NCBI GenBank assembly: GCA_050084515.1
Contig: CM114271.1
Coordinates: 35,774,001 to 35,838,000 of the forward strand
DNA length: 64,000 nucleotides
Direction of reading: 5' to 3'
Source: Blasia pusilla
Taxonomy: Eukaryota; Marchantiophyta; Marchantiopsida; Blasiales
Every line of letters begins with the position of its first letter. Positions within the stretch are counted from its first letter, which is position 1. Made by a program: the position numbers and the translations under genes. The notes under the pieces were generated by a model that ran no database searches, had not been told where the DNA came from, and saw only the letters and a program-made list of their open reading frames with translations. Shown in pieces: positions 1-10,958 of this stretch.

Positions 1-870
1 ATCTGTAGGATGTCCCGGGCGAATCCTCACCACAACCTCATATCGGGTGATATACTATGTGATACTTACTCCACCCAAGGATGTTTGTATCCGAAATCAA
101 CAACGCTCTACATCGACTCTCATCAAGCCCAATCCTCTTACTAATGCTTTCCCCAACATCAGGGGTTGCGCTCATGAATCCAACAAGACGCGTTACGAAC
201 TAAAAGCTCTACCTTGGGGACTCACCAAGTGGAAGACCTCACCCCGGCTATCCAGCAATACAACACCAAGAGAAGCCATGGCACGCTCTATCGCGGGTTT
301 AACGGGCATCTCCTCCATCTTAGCAGCCGCAGCTTGCCATGAATATGACGTGGACGGCATGAGCATCCGTTCCAAGGGCAGGTCCATCACCTCCTGTGCA
401 ATCACCTCTGAACGTGATGCAGGAACTCCAACTCCATGCTCACATAGCGTAGCGGCCAGTCGGAACACCTCCACAGCCGTACCTCCCAATGTCATAACAT
501 CGGAAGCATAAAATAGCGGAGCACGGTACACCATCGTGGCCGCCCCCAACATCGTACTCGACACATCCTCCTTGTGAGCATCAGCAATCGGAGTCGTCGC
601 ACTTGATTATCCCATTGCCCTCCGCGCCTTTGCGCCTCCACACCAATAACATCACCAACTCTTTGGGAACTCTGATCAAGATCCATCGATGGGGTCCTCA
701 TTGCCTCCGACAACGTGAAAGATTGAGGAAGCCTGGTATATTTCTTGGCTTCTCCTTGCTGTGGATCCAACTCTCAAGCTGTTCCACGCGTCACAACTAT
801 GGCACCCTCCATCTGGGCAACCCCGCACATCCAACCAGGATCCTCCATATCTCTGGTTGCTCCATATGAT
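1..870 (-). pseudogene. Protease region of E1, with upstream linker
   Basis: Frames at 492-770 and 193-564 encode the linker found before the protease in every copy (VFRLAATLCEHG and IERAM are shared by E1, E3, E6, and in part E2 and E4). The sequence then reaches VLLDS and AQPLMLGKA, the retropepsin-like active site, at about 138-185. The glycine codon of DSGA is TGA here, so the active site is interrupted. The coding signal continues to base 1 (IQTSLGGV). The linker has no family I recognise. Confidence 0.65.
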
Positions 871-1145
871 GTTCATGCCACGGATCCGGCATCGGGTAAC
901 CTCAACGCCATAGCGGCAACCGCTCTTGTAGTCGCCAGATCGGAGACCATCCCCCTCACGCGGCGGCGTCTCCTCGACGCAGCGTCTAGGTGGTGGGACT
1001 CTACCTCCTCCACGGGTAGCTCCACCACCCTGTCGGGAAACTCGAGCTCCTTGTCCCCCAGCAAGACCACCCGGTGCACGACCTCTAGGCGCACTCGGAC
1101 CGGCTACTCGCTCTGGTGCCCTCTCTGGCCCTCGGTCCGGATGTA

Positions 1146-2434
1146 ACTCAGGGTGTAAACTAAAACACCTGGCGCGTGTGTGACCATACCTCTAATAATA
1201 GTCATACTGATAACCTCTTGGTGGAGCACCATCTCCTCCTCCATGTTGAGGCACACGTCCATGACCCTGATGAGTGCAATCGTGCGGATGATGGGCTCCA
1301 CCACATAACCAACAAGTAATCGTAGGCCACTGCTGTTGAGCTGCATATGAAGGTGTAGGTCTCTGTGGCATGGCCTCCCCGTATCCTCCCTGAGCTCGGA
1401 GAGCCATAGTCAACCTATCTTGGAGTCCATGTTGCTACACTAATGGTGCAGGCAATCGTAACTGCTCTCGCCCAGAACCCATGGTGGCTACGTTCTCCTC
1501 TACCATGTTGCGCTCAATGTTCTTGATAGTCCTAAGAACATCTCTCAACCTAGGTGAGGTGTTCATAAGAAGTATCCCCTCTCGCACCCATGTTCGCAGA
1601 GTCCGATCCAACATCGCATACCATGATTGGATAGCCTGAGCCTTAGTCACCACTGAGTGACGTTGATCAACCGGCGCAAGCGAGTGTAAGCCTCACACAA
1701 ACTCTCACCTGGGCGCCTCTGGAAGTCGTGGATGCTCCGCAACTTCTCCGTTCGTATCCCCTGGTAGCTCGCCCTCAACTCAGCGAAGAACTCAACCACG
1801 GGGTTCAACCTGGGACGAACCCGACTGGAAAGTGCAACTGCTCCAATGCAAGTTACCCCTCTTAAAACATCACTGGTGGAAGAGGAAGTAGCCTCTCCTG
1901 ACTCCTCCTCCTCATCTGGGAACGGCTCCGTCCATGATACATAGTGTGGGTCATAGTAGAGTCGCCATGCCTCAATCTCTTGGGCATATCTATGGAAGAA
2001 CTCATGATAATTGCCCATGATGCCCCCTCTAAATGCTAGAACATACCGTTCCATGCTATAAATGGGTTGAACTCTCTAGAGTTCCTAGCCGGCTGTGAGT
2101 GGCACCAACTCCTAAACTCCGCAAAGAAGTCGTGCAACTCTATTGTGCCTACTGCACCTGAGAACCTACGCATTCCTCTATCTCGGTAGTCCATCTTGTA
2201 CGCCCAAAGAGTAGAACTACTGAATGTGAGTGGCAAAGCAATACTCAACTCCTTTATGACCTCCTCCTTGTCTGAAGATGACACAGAAGGAGGTCGAGGT
2301 GGTCCTGCACATGGAGACCCTCGAAACCTCGCGCCACTCCACGTAAATCCTCTAGAGCTACTCTCTTGTCCACCACCTTGCCTCTCAAAGTCCCGAAAGG
2401 ATGCCGTGATGACTCTCGTGCCCCCCTCACACAA
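1146..2434 (-). pseudogene. gag of E1 (capsid-like region and zinc knuckle), broken
   Basis: Gag would form the particle of the retroelement. Three overlapping minus-strand frames cover it: 2036-2434, 1647-2054 and 1435-1653. They share with E3 and E6 a conserved capsid-type block (YHEFFHRYAQEIEAW, then YQGIRTEKLRSIHDFQRRPG and EAYTRLRRL), the usual gag pattern of gypsy elements. A further frame (1192-1413) carries a CWLCGGAHHPHDC zinc-knuckle-like motif followed by H/G-rich sequence. Frame changes near 2040 and 1650 and stops near 1430 make it non-functional. The start is uncertain. The MCEGGTRVITASF stretch at 2434 aligns with the N-terminal region of E6 gag near 62640. Confidence 0.75.
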
Positions 2435-2487
2435 TCACTCTCAACCTCGCGAGTAATCACGCAATCACTCAATCTAACATGCGGCAC

Positions 2488-3924
2488 TCAAGCTACACTC
2501 TCTCACCAAGACGTGTGGTATGTGGTAACAAGCGGCGTGGTAAGGCAAATCAACTAATCTATAGTCTCATCCATAAACCATCCTCAACTCTGGACATCCC
2601 ACACATATGTCCCCTCAACCCATATGTCATCGATGCTCTCACCATCAACACGAAACCCAATATCACAAATAACTTCCCATTACCCAGAATTCCCTCACAC
2701 GTGCAAGGTAAGAGACCCGAATGGGTAACCTGACAATAATGTCGATGTTGCTCCTCGGCAACTACAAATCTCGATCCCAACGTGGTTGTGAAGATAACTC
2801 CTCCAATCAGCAAGTCGTACTCCTCTTGTACTGACACTGCTCAAACCTCCTCAATATGCGGTACGGATCTAGCGGTACGGTGCAGTAGTGGCTACACACG
2901 CTCTACTCCTCAGTGAAGGAGCGGCTCCATGATCAAGATAGTGAGGTGCGGCCACGAGCGGCATGGCACGGCAATTGGCGGCGCGTTATGGCTACGGGCG
3001 TCACGGCACGGTACTCGATCGTCGTTGAGCGGCTACCAATCACAACATAGCACAATGAAATGAAAACTCAAACACCATAACCCGAGGTCACCTACCATCA
3101 TTGGTTGATGACAAAACTGTGATGACGGTGGCAGCCAAAACAAAGTACGTGGTGGCGGTGCAAGTTTGAGAATCAACGGTCGTCGTGGAAGACCTTCCAC
3201 TCTGTTTGGCAACCAAGGGTGGACCACGGCTTAACCCGGCTCTAAGCAGCACTAGGCGGTAGAGGCGGCTGACGGTGGACTGCAAACCATTGATGGTGAT
3301 GGTTGACCTTTGATGGTGATGGTGACGGTTGACCTTCAATGGTGGATAGATGACGGCGGCGGCGTGGCGGCTGGTTTAGGGTTTGAACAATTTTACCCTA
3401 AAAATCGCCTAGCAATGGCAGTTTTGCAAGATTGAACATAACTTTTTGCTCGAAACTCCAAATTGCATATTGTTTATTGCACAGGGTGCATAGATTGACG
3501 ATCTATGATGGCGTTAAAAAATATTTTGAATCGGATATTTCAGTAAAAAATGACGGGGACTATTGTAAATCCCAACATCTCTTTCTCCTACACAAAATTT
3601 GGCAGCGCATCCGCGCTGATTTCTTCCAACAAAAATGTAAAACTTGTGAAACCACAAATCAATAAGCTATATGGTGCTCCCAAGAGCACTAGAATGGGGA
3701 AATTTGCTCCCATACTCAATCCCTATCAAAAATTGGGCAGCGCTTCCACGCGCCACTCTTCCACACGAAAAAATCGGCAAAGGAAACATAAAAAATGAGC
3801 GGCTCCGGCTCCGATAAGCACTCCCATGAACCACTAAATGGGGAAGAAGATCCCTAATGTGCAAAACCATTTAGTGACCAGCGAGCTTCCCCATGAAGCT
3901 CTCTCACTCATCTCATTCTCTCTT
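2488..3924 (-). other. Untranslated leader of E1
   Basis: This is non-coding sequence between the LTR and gag. It is shared with the leader of E3 (44556-47606), which is interrupted there by a 1.27-kb insertion. It carries GATGGTGATGGTTGACC-like short repeats near 3290-3350, corresponding to the tandem array at 46951-47050. It also holds a block near 2715-2735 (plus strand CGAATGGGTAACCTGACAA) that recurs at about 62952-62971 in E6 and, more diverged, at about 45036-45052 in E3. The sequence at 2981-2998 is the uninterrupted form of the site where the 1.27-kb repeat sits in E3. Confidence 0.6.
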
Positions 3925-4445
3925 TGTAAATCAAGATCCAATCTCTCTCAACACCATAGCTCTCAAATGTGTGTACTCTCACATGTCTCTCTCAATGTAA
4001 AACCAAACCCACTCTCCTAATGAAAGACTTGGGTTACACACACAAGGCAAGCAAGACCATAGCTCTGCCGCCGCCTCATGCCAAGAGGTTCAACAAAGAG
4101 AGAATGAGCTCTCAAACTCTCTCTTCTTGAGGTAAATCCCTCCCCTCTCCCAAGCTCTCTCCATGGTAACCTATGCTCCCAAGTCACCTCCTTGGCTCGT
4201 GACCTGATGTAGGAGGTCAAGGGCCACTTACCAAAACTATAAAATCAACCATATACTCAAAATGGTACTTACCTAAAATTGTAAGTTTCTCAATATTGCT
4301 CCAAATGAGTCGAAACGAAGGGAAAATCTGCTCTCTCAGGTTTCCCGGGGCCTTAGCAGATCATCCTCGACCTCCTGAGCATGTCCTCCACTACTCGTGA
4401 AGGCGCTCTACTAGATCTCATCGATCTATTCTAAAAGACGTGACA
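3925..4445 (-). repeat. 5' LTR of E1 (about 521 bp)
   Basis: On the minus strand it begins TGTCACGTCTTTTAG and ends near TTTACA, so it has TG...CA ends. It matches 47607-48126 and the split copy at 33964-33989 plus 39249-39748 over the full length. Flanking bases diverge at both ends between copies, which sets the limits. It contains runs of (GA)n-like sequence. The 5-bp target duplication cannot be tested because the other end of E1 is outside the window. Confidence 0.75.
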
Positions 4446-7400
4446 ACATCCACTTTGATTCAGATTATTCACCATCAATCTATATGGCCCCCTTGTATGA
4501 GGAGAAGCCTACATTAATGGTCATGACTTAGATGTTAAAGGAGTTATAATAAAATGATGTAGAGTTATTAGGATAATCTAATTAACCCTATCTTACATCA
4601 AGGTGCGCGTACGGGAAGGGGGGGATTTTCTATTCATAGCTAGAATAGAAGAACATAGATCAAAACCCCTAGTTTTCTTAGTAGTCAAATAGTTGGGGGA
4701 CTATAGTGGTAGTGTATTCTGATATATTAAGTTTTTCTTTATGTTGAAGTTCTATCGAAGCTTTATTCTGACCGCACAAATAGACTAGGCGACTTTTTAG
4801 TTTTAAGATTTACTATATATTTCAATGACTTCTTCACATTCTTTTTTTCTCTCACAAAATGTAACCACTACATGCATAACATACAATAAAATAGAAATAA
4901 TATGTCACATTAACTCTACCTCTTGTCAAACTCTGATGTGACAAGGATGAGGGAAAGACAAGAAAGATGCAAGACCCTTAAGCTTAGTTCCAATTCTAGA
5001 GCAAGTAGCAAGGAAGATGGTATTAATCAAGAAGGGGAGAGACAATGAAGTTAGCCATGAAATAGAAAGGACCGTAAGATAACCATAAGACGCCAAATAG
5101 AGGGAGTTAAGACAAATTCTAACAGACGCTAGCCATGAGACATGGAAAATGCGAGTTGAGGTTGCAAGATGAATTTGGGAAAGTCAAGATGTGCAAAATC
5201 TTCCAAAAGACTTCCCCAAGTCATCTTGGGGATTAACTAGTCAAACACGGATTGGTAAGATGTGAGCCACATTTGGATTATTGACCAAAATTAAGGGCCT
5301 AGAGCACATGATGGGAAAGAAAAAAAGAACCCTAAAATTACCTATAGGGGGGACACACTCTCCCCATGTGCTTAAGTCTTGGACAAGGGATTAACCATGT
5401 TTCAGATTTAAGCTAAAAAAATGATCGAGACACACCTCACTGGAAGAAATCTTGCATTATATGACTCTAATCAATGACTAGGTTTGGTCGTTATAGACAA
5501 TAAATGACTCATAACCATTAGAGTCATATAAACCAAATCATTTGCAAGAAATGTCCGAGGCTATTGGCTTAGTATATGACTAAAGTCATCAATGAGTGAG
5601 TCATTAATATGTCTAAGTCTAATATATATAAAATCTGACATGTCACTCATAAGTTTTACAAATGAATGACACGTGTATATAATGACTCACTCATAAATAT
5701 ACTTTCTATGTCATCAAATAATATGTCATAGTGATTAGGATCATCAACATTGAATCAAATGCAATCACGTGTCATCTTCCATTGGCATGAATGACTAAGT
5801 CATAAACTCAATTGCTAAAGATGTTGACAAGGATTACTACTTATCATATAATACAATATGGAAGTATATTTTGTCAAATGACCTTGTGACATGTGGTGGA
5901 AAAGATTTAGTCACGTACATTCTATTCAATAACCATACACTTCATTTTATATGACTATATGAGTCATTTTAAATTATCATAAGTCTTTTGATATAACAAG
6001 TCTTTATGATTGCATTAGTCATGCACACGACTATATCAATCATTATTGTATGACTATCAGCCATACCTAATTATTGTGTAAGATGATAGGTTGATTGTTT
6101 AAATCTTTTTCTTGACTATGTTAGTCATTGTTATGTTATAGATTATATGAGCGATATCCAATCTCAATGGTTGTATCTCATGTGTGAATTCAGGGGTCAT
6201 ATGTATAACTTTGCCGGTAATATGATGTCCTTATGTTCACATAATTAGAGATTCTCTCAATCATATCCTTCCGTAATATGAAGGTAAACCTTACTAGCGT
6301 AAATATTGGTGAGAATAGATAGAGTTTGATACATAGGGGTCCAAATCATGGACATGTTTTGAGTGTGTAAATTTTTTGTACTTGCCAGAAAATTTTTTAT
6401 ATCCACCATTCGTAAATCTAGAAATTTTCCGAATCTACAGTTCAAAATTTACTTCGTGATTGATATGTCCTTAAGTGCTCTGATCCGCACATTTGGGCTC
6501 TCTTGGATACCAAGGTTAGAGCACAATGTGAATATTAACTACCAAGGTTAGAGATCCTATTATAAAGGCTTGGATTATAAAGAGCTTGCTCAGGTCATAT
6601 ATATCACAAATATATGTACAAATCTTTATCCATCACACTAGAAGAGCATTTATTGCAAAATAATTGAACTTGTATTTTGAACATGGGAATAATTGTTCCA
6701 AGAAACTTTCCAAAGGAGATAAATATGCAATATTTAATCAAGGCCTTTTTGTGACTTTATAGATCCTGTGGTATCTGCTGAAGGTTTCATTGCTCGGTGG
6801 AAAGGTCAAGAACTTGTATTTTATGACTACTTCCAAGAATATTGGGTTCCCGGCATCCATGGTTGGGCCACCCAATATTGGAGCATTGTAAGGAGAGAAA
6901 ATCATAATATAACTAGTGCTATGGAGCATTGACATTCCATGGTGAAGACTAACTTGAAAGCTTCAAGGAGAACTAAATGTCAACGTCGCCTATCATGGCT
7001 ATTGCATGTGTCAGTGGACATAATAGAGTGTTTCATAATGGATGATTCCAAGGAGGAATATGTTGTAATTGAGTACGTGTTTTCTCATAAAATCTCCAAT
7101 CAAATGCTAATATATTTATTATTGTATTGTATAATGTTGAATAGTATAATTTTTATAATCAAACACTTCCAAAGGGTTGAGTACTTAAAAAGTTTAATTT
7201 TTGTCACCTTTATTGTATATAGAGATGTCTTCTTGAGTGTCATGATGTTTCTCTGCATATGGCAAGCTTGGATCAAGGTCAACCGGGAATCTCCGATGAG
7301 ATGGTGAGTTATGCTCTTGCATGTTGGTGAGCGGTGTTTTCGGATGCTTCTTCATATATGCTCCCTCGATCATGTATTCTCTTTCGTTTTTGGGCCTCCT

Positions 7401-8500
7401 ACGCTGATACGGGGGAGGGGAAGTGGTCAGGAGGAAGGGAACCCTTTATTGCATCTTCTAAGCCTTGAGCATGCTCAAGGGTGAGTCTCTCTCCCCAAGG
7501 AGGACTATTGCCAAAGTGCGACTTCTTCCACTAACTCAAATGTATACTAGAATCTTCTTGAGATATGGGAGACCATTTAGAACTCTCCAATGGTTGGAGA
7601 TTCTATACACCATAATGCTTTTTCGATGAAGTGATCTTGGATACACTCTTTCAATTCCCTGCCATCATGATGACTTCTTTGTTGTGATTCTGGTTGCATT
7701 GTTGGATTTTTTTGGTAATTTCATTCTATTTTGTACCCTTTTTGAGAATGGTTCTAGGTATGAGATAGTTTTTGAATAGCTCGGGAGGTGTTGGAGTTGA
7801 AGTCAAACTTGGAGTAGCACTTCAAACCGGAAGTTGTTGGAGATGGGAGTTGACTCAGAGTTGCTGAACTTGCTGAGTTGGGAGGAGGTCTTCGAAGCGA
7901 CTTGTAAGAGTAGGAGAGCTACATTCTACTACATTCACATCTCAATAGTATCATGTATGAAGGACTTAGTGGAGCTTAGAGACTCTTATACAACCTACGT
8001 TAGAGATATACAATTGTAACTGTTTGCACACATCATCAAATCTCACAAGTTAAGCTCAATGGCTTGTGTAAATTGTAAATGTTTGCATGCATGAGTAAGT
8101 GGATGTAAGACTTGACTTTACCTTTGTGAGGGGTTGAAGTGCGCACAATGACTTTGAGAGTTTCTAGTTTGGACGTAAGGAATAAATACGGTCTACTCTG
8201 CAAGCTCCTCCCAAGCTTTAAAACCCTAAAGGCAGCCTATCTCCCCCTGACAACTCTCGAAGAAGTGAGAGGGCCATTTCATTGACGCATCTCCCTTGTC
8301 GATAAGCTCTTAACTATCACCGGGATCGAAAATTTGAATGTGTTTGAAGAAAGCCGTTAGAAGCTATTGCGGCATATGCATCAAAACCGTGAAATGTCCC
8401 ATCAAACGCTTGTGAAAAACATGTGTGAGAAAAGAAAAGTATGCCATTGCTTGATTGGCTGAAAATGCCACGTGTCACGAGCTTAGCACGACGAGAGGGC
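4446..8500. other. Intergenic DNA, AT-rich, no gene recognised
   Basis: The longest frames here are 122 aa or less (6939-7307 and others) and show no domain, no consistent codon pattern and no exon-like GT-AG arrangement that I can support. The only structure noted is the repeat-rich segment at 5437-6150, listed separately. The segment 7834-8019 encodes a short unrecognised peptide and is probably chance. Confidence 0.5.
5437..6150. repeat. Dense TGACT/AGTCA repeat cluster, possible end of a CACTA transposon
   Basis: The segment starts with CACTGGAAGAAATC, which resembles the CACTA-superfamily end CACTACAAGAAA. It is then packed with ATGACT, AGTCAT, GAGTCAT and TGACTAAGTCAT in both orientations for about 700 bp. 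Clusters of short motifs in both orientations just inside the ends are typical of En/Spm-like CACTA elements, where they bind the transposase. I found no matching inverted end and no coding sequence, so the assignment is tentative. Confidence 0.35.
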
Positions 8501-9551
8501 ACTCTCCCTTAATAGTTTAGATGATGGGAGAAAAAAGCAAAAGAGGAAGAAGAGAGGGAAAGAAAAAAGGAGGTATTTTGTTTGGAACTAGTTCTAGGAG
8601 CTCATCGTGAAGGTGTCGTCTATGGTAGGAGCTCGAGGAAGATTCTCCTTTCATTTCAGCAGAGAAAGCTCCAAACCTCAAGCACTCTCCCCCTTCCCTA
8701 GGCAAGACCCGAGACTCATTCCCATTCGACGAAAGGAGGACGATTCATCACTCCCACGAATACACGATGGCGATGAGATGGTGTGGACTCTGTGAACACC
8801 ACTTTCACGAACAGGCTCCCCAAGAGGTGATCCCTTTCGTCGTCACGAAACAAGTTTGCTTGTCCAAAGCACGGAGCTTTCACGGAGATCCCACGACTCG
8901 GCGGACGTGCTTTCGGCAGGTGGCTGGACAAGGAAGAGGAAGGAGCCCAACCGCTGCCACCGGTGACCGAGATCCGTAGATGTTAATCCCTGGATGTTAA
9001 AGGTCAGATCCACTGAAGGCGCTAACAGTTAGGGATGTTTGACCGCTGCGGGGAGAAGACTTTCAGTCGATGTTCTAATCCGATGGATTGGAACGACGAC
9101 TCGTAACAGTGAAGAGATCTGCTTTTTCTGGCGAGTCAGGAGTACCTAACGTGGACTTAACGGGCAGTTAACGATCGGCCCGTGACATCCGATGCTCCCG
9201 GTGGTCGACGAGTGGAGAAAACACTCCACCGGCGTAGGCCGGTGGGCTCGACCCGATGCTGTCGGTGGTCAGGGTTTCGTAGGGCGTGAAGGCGAGGAGG
9301 AGGAGGAGGAGGAGAGAGGGGGGGGAGGAGCTGAGAATGAAGTGAGAGAGGGGAACAAGAGGAAGAGGCGAAAAGCTCGAAGAAGACCGAACCCTAAGAC
9401 GAGCGAGAGGGGAAGAGGTCACGGAATCGATGAGCGCTCATTCATTCATTTTCATGATAGTGGCGCAAGGGGAGAGCGAGGTAATCGGATCTGGAGAGAG
9501 AGGAGGGGCGCGAGGAATTGTGCGGTGAGTGGTGGTGGAGAATCGGGTGGG
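8500..9551 (+). promoter_or_regulatory. Upstream region and 5' leader of NMT
   Basis: There is no conserved coding sequence here. Composition shifts from AT-rich to GC-rich after about 8590. A purine-rich GGA run lies at 9294-9330. An in-frame ATG at 9192 opens the NMT frame 120 codons early, but the added residues are low-complexity (E/G/R-rich) and look like translated leader. A GTGAGT at 9523-9528 could be a donor for a 5' UTR intron. No acceptor was fixed. Confidence 0.45.
9294..9330 (+). repeat. GGA/GA purine-rich microsatellite in the NMT leader
   Basis: An uninterrupted GAGGAGGAGGAGGAG run is followed by GAGAGG and a G tract. It lies about 225 bp before the chosen NMT start and produces the poly-Glu stretch in the upstream in-frame extension, which argues against that extension being protein. 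Confidence 0.7.
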
Positions 9552-10958
9552 ATGTCGGGCAAGAAGCCCGAGGAGAAAGTGCCACTAGGGTCACTGCGGA
9601 ACAACGCGAGTGCGAGGAGCAATGGAGCAGCAGAAGGAGGTGGGACGACGGGGGCGGGAGGAGGATCGGAGGAGTCGATCAGCGGGGAGAACAACGCGGC
9701 AGGCACCACCGATTCGCGAGAATTGACGGAGTTTCGGAGAGGAGGAGTCGAGAATCTGAGCAAGAAAACAAAGAAGATTTCGGTGTCGGATAAACGGCAC
9801 ATGTTTTGGGAGACCCAGCCGGTAGGGCAGTACAAGGATAAGGATCAGGATCTGGCCGAGGGTGCCATAGAGCCACCACAAGACGTGGCGGATGTGCGCG
9901 CGGAGCCTTACAACCTGCCCAGTACGTATGAATGGAGCACATGCGATATCACTTCCGATCATACAATGAAGGAAATCTATACTTTGCTCACCAATAACTA
10001 TGTGGAAGATGATGACAACATGTTCCGCTTCGATTATTCAGTAGAGTTTCTGCGCTGGGCTCTTAAACCCCCGGGTTACTTCCCTGACTGGCATATAGGA
10101 GTTAGGGCTAAAGGATCGAAAAAGCTCGTGGCTTTCATCACAGGAGTCCCAGCGAAGATCCGCACGGGTGATAATGTGGTATTGATGGCGGAGATCAATT
10201 TCCTTTGTGTGCATAAGAAGCTCAGGTCCAAGAGGTTGGCTCCGGTTCTGATCAAGGAGGTCACCAGAAGAGTACATTTGCAAAATATATGGCAAGCGGC
10301 ATACACAGCTGGAGTAGTCCTTCCGACTCCAATTTGCACTTGCCAGTATTGGCACAGATCTCTTAATCCTAAGAAACTCATAGATGTCGGATTTTCGAGG
10401 TTGGCCCCTCGTATGACTATGAATCGGACAATCAAGCTCCACCGACTGCCGGAAGTGACGTCTACGTCTGGTTTTCGAATCATGGAGAGACGAGATGTTC
10501 CTGCCGTCACCCGACTCTTGCGTGATTATCTCTCCCAGTTCGTCGTGGCTCCCCTGTTCACAGAGGAAGACATCGAGTATTTGCTCCTGCCAATAGAGAA
10601 TGTTGTGAACAGTTATGTGGTTGAGAATCCTTCATCTCACGAGGTCACCGACTTTTGCAGTTTTTATACTCTTCCCTCGACTATCATAGGAAACGATAAT
10701 TACAGCGTGCTCAAGGCTGCTTACTCTTATTACAATGTGGCCACATCTACTCCTCTGCTGAATCTCATGAACGACGCCCTCGTAATGGCGAAGCGGCAAG
10801 AATATGACGTGTTTAACGCATTGGATATCATGCACAACGAGCCTTTCTTGAAGGACTTGAAATTTGGACCTGGAGATGGGCATCTTCACTACTACCTATA
10901 CAACTACCGGCTCAGGAATCAATTAAAACCCTCCGAATTGGGTCTTGTCCTGTTATAG
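9552..10958 (+). CDS. NMT1: Glycylpeptide N-tetradecanoyltransferase (N-myristoyltransferase)
   Basis: NMT transfers myristate from myristoyl-CoA to the N-terminal glycine of target proteins, mostly in the cytosol and at ribosomes. From the ATG at 9552 (MSGKKPEEK) the protein has 468 residues, close to plant NMTs. The first ~80 residues are a low-complexity Gly/Ser/Ala-rich tail ending in a basic KKTKK stretch. The first conserved block follows (HMFWETQPV, then LPSTYEW). Signature 1, EINFLCVHK, lies near residue 213 and signature 2, KFGPGDG, near residue 437. The C-terminus ELGLVLL matches the family, whose terminal carboxylate acts as catalytic base. The frame continues upstream to an ATG at 9192, but that extension looks like leader. 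The reading frame is uninterrupted, with no intron in the coding part. No frameshift or missing key motif was seen, so it is probably functional. Confidence 0.95.
   Translation: MSGKKPEEKVPLGSLRNNASARSNGAAEGGGTTGAGGGSEESISGENNAAGTTDSRELTEFRRGGVENLSKKTKKISVSDKRHMFWETQPVGQYKDKDQDLAEGAIEPPQDVADVRAEPYNLPSTYEWSTCDITSDHTMKEIYTLLTNNYVEDDDNMFRFDYSVEFLRWALKPPGYFPDWHIGVRAKGSKKLVAFITGVPAKIRTGDNVVLMAEINFLCVHKKLRSKRLAPVLIKEVTRRVHLQNIWQAAYTAGVVLPTPICTCQYWHRSLNPKKLIDVGFSRLAPRMTMNRTIKLHRLPEVTSTSGFRIMERRDVPAVTRLLRDYLSQFVVAPLFTEEDIEYLLLPIENVVNSYVVENPSSHEVTDFCSFYTLPSTIIGNDNYSVLKAAYSYYNVATSTPLLNLMNDALVMAKRQEYDVFNALDIMHNEPFLKDLKFGPGDGHLHYYLYNYRLRNQLKPSELGLVLL

Larger units (their letters stand above)
1..4445 (-). 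mobile_element. E1: 5' part of a gypsy retroelement of the methyltransferase family, cut by the window edge
   Basis: Read on the minus strand this runs 5' LTR (3925-4445), long leader (2488-3924), gag (about 1146-2434), gag-PR linker and the protease active site (near base 150), and then leaves the window at base 1. Gag and protease resemble those of E3 (39249-48126) along their whole length, and the two share the TGTCAC-type LTR, so they form one subfamily. By the order seen in E3 and E6, a methyltransferase, RT, RNase H, integrase and PHD finger would be expected to the left of base 1; none of that is visible here. The coding part is broken by several stops and frameshifts, so it is a dead copy. 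Confidence 0.85.

Noticed and set aside
9452-10510. Several minus-strand frames of 85-144 aa opposite NMT
   Set aside because: They are antisense shadows of the conserved NMT reading frame and have no domain of their own.
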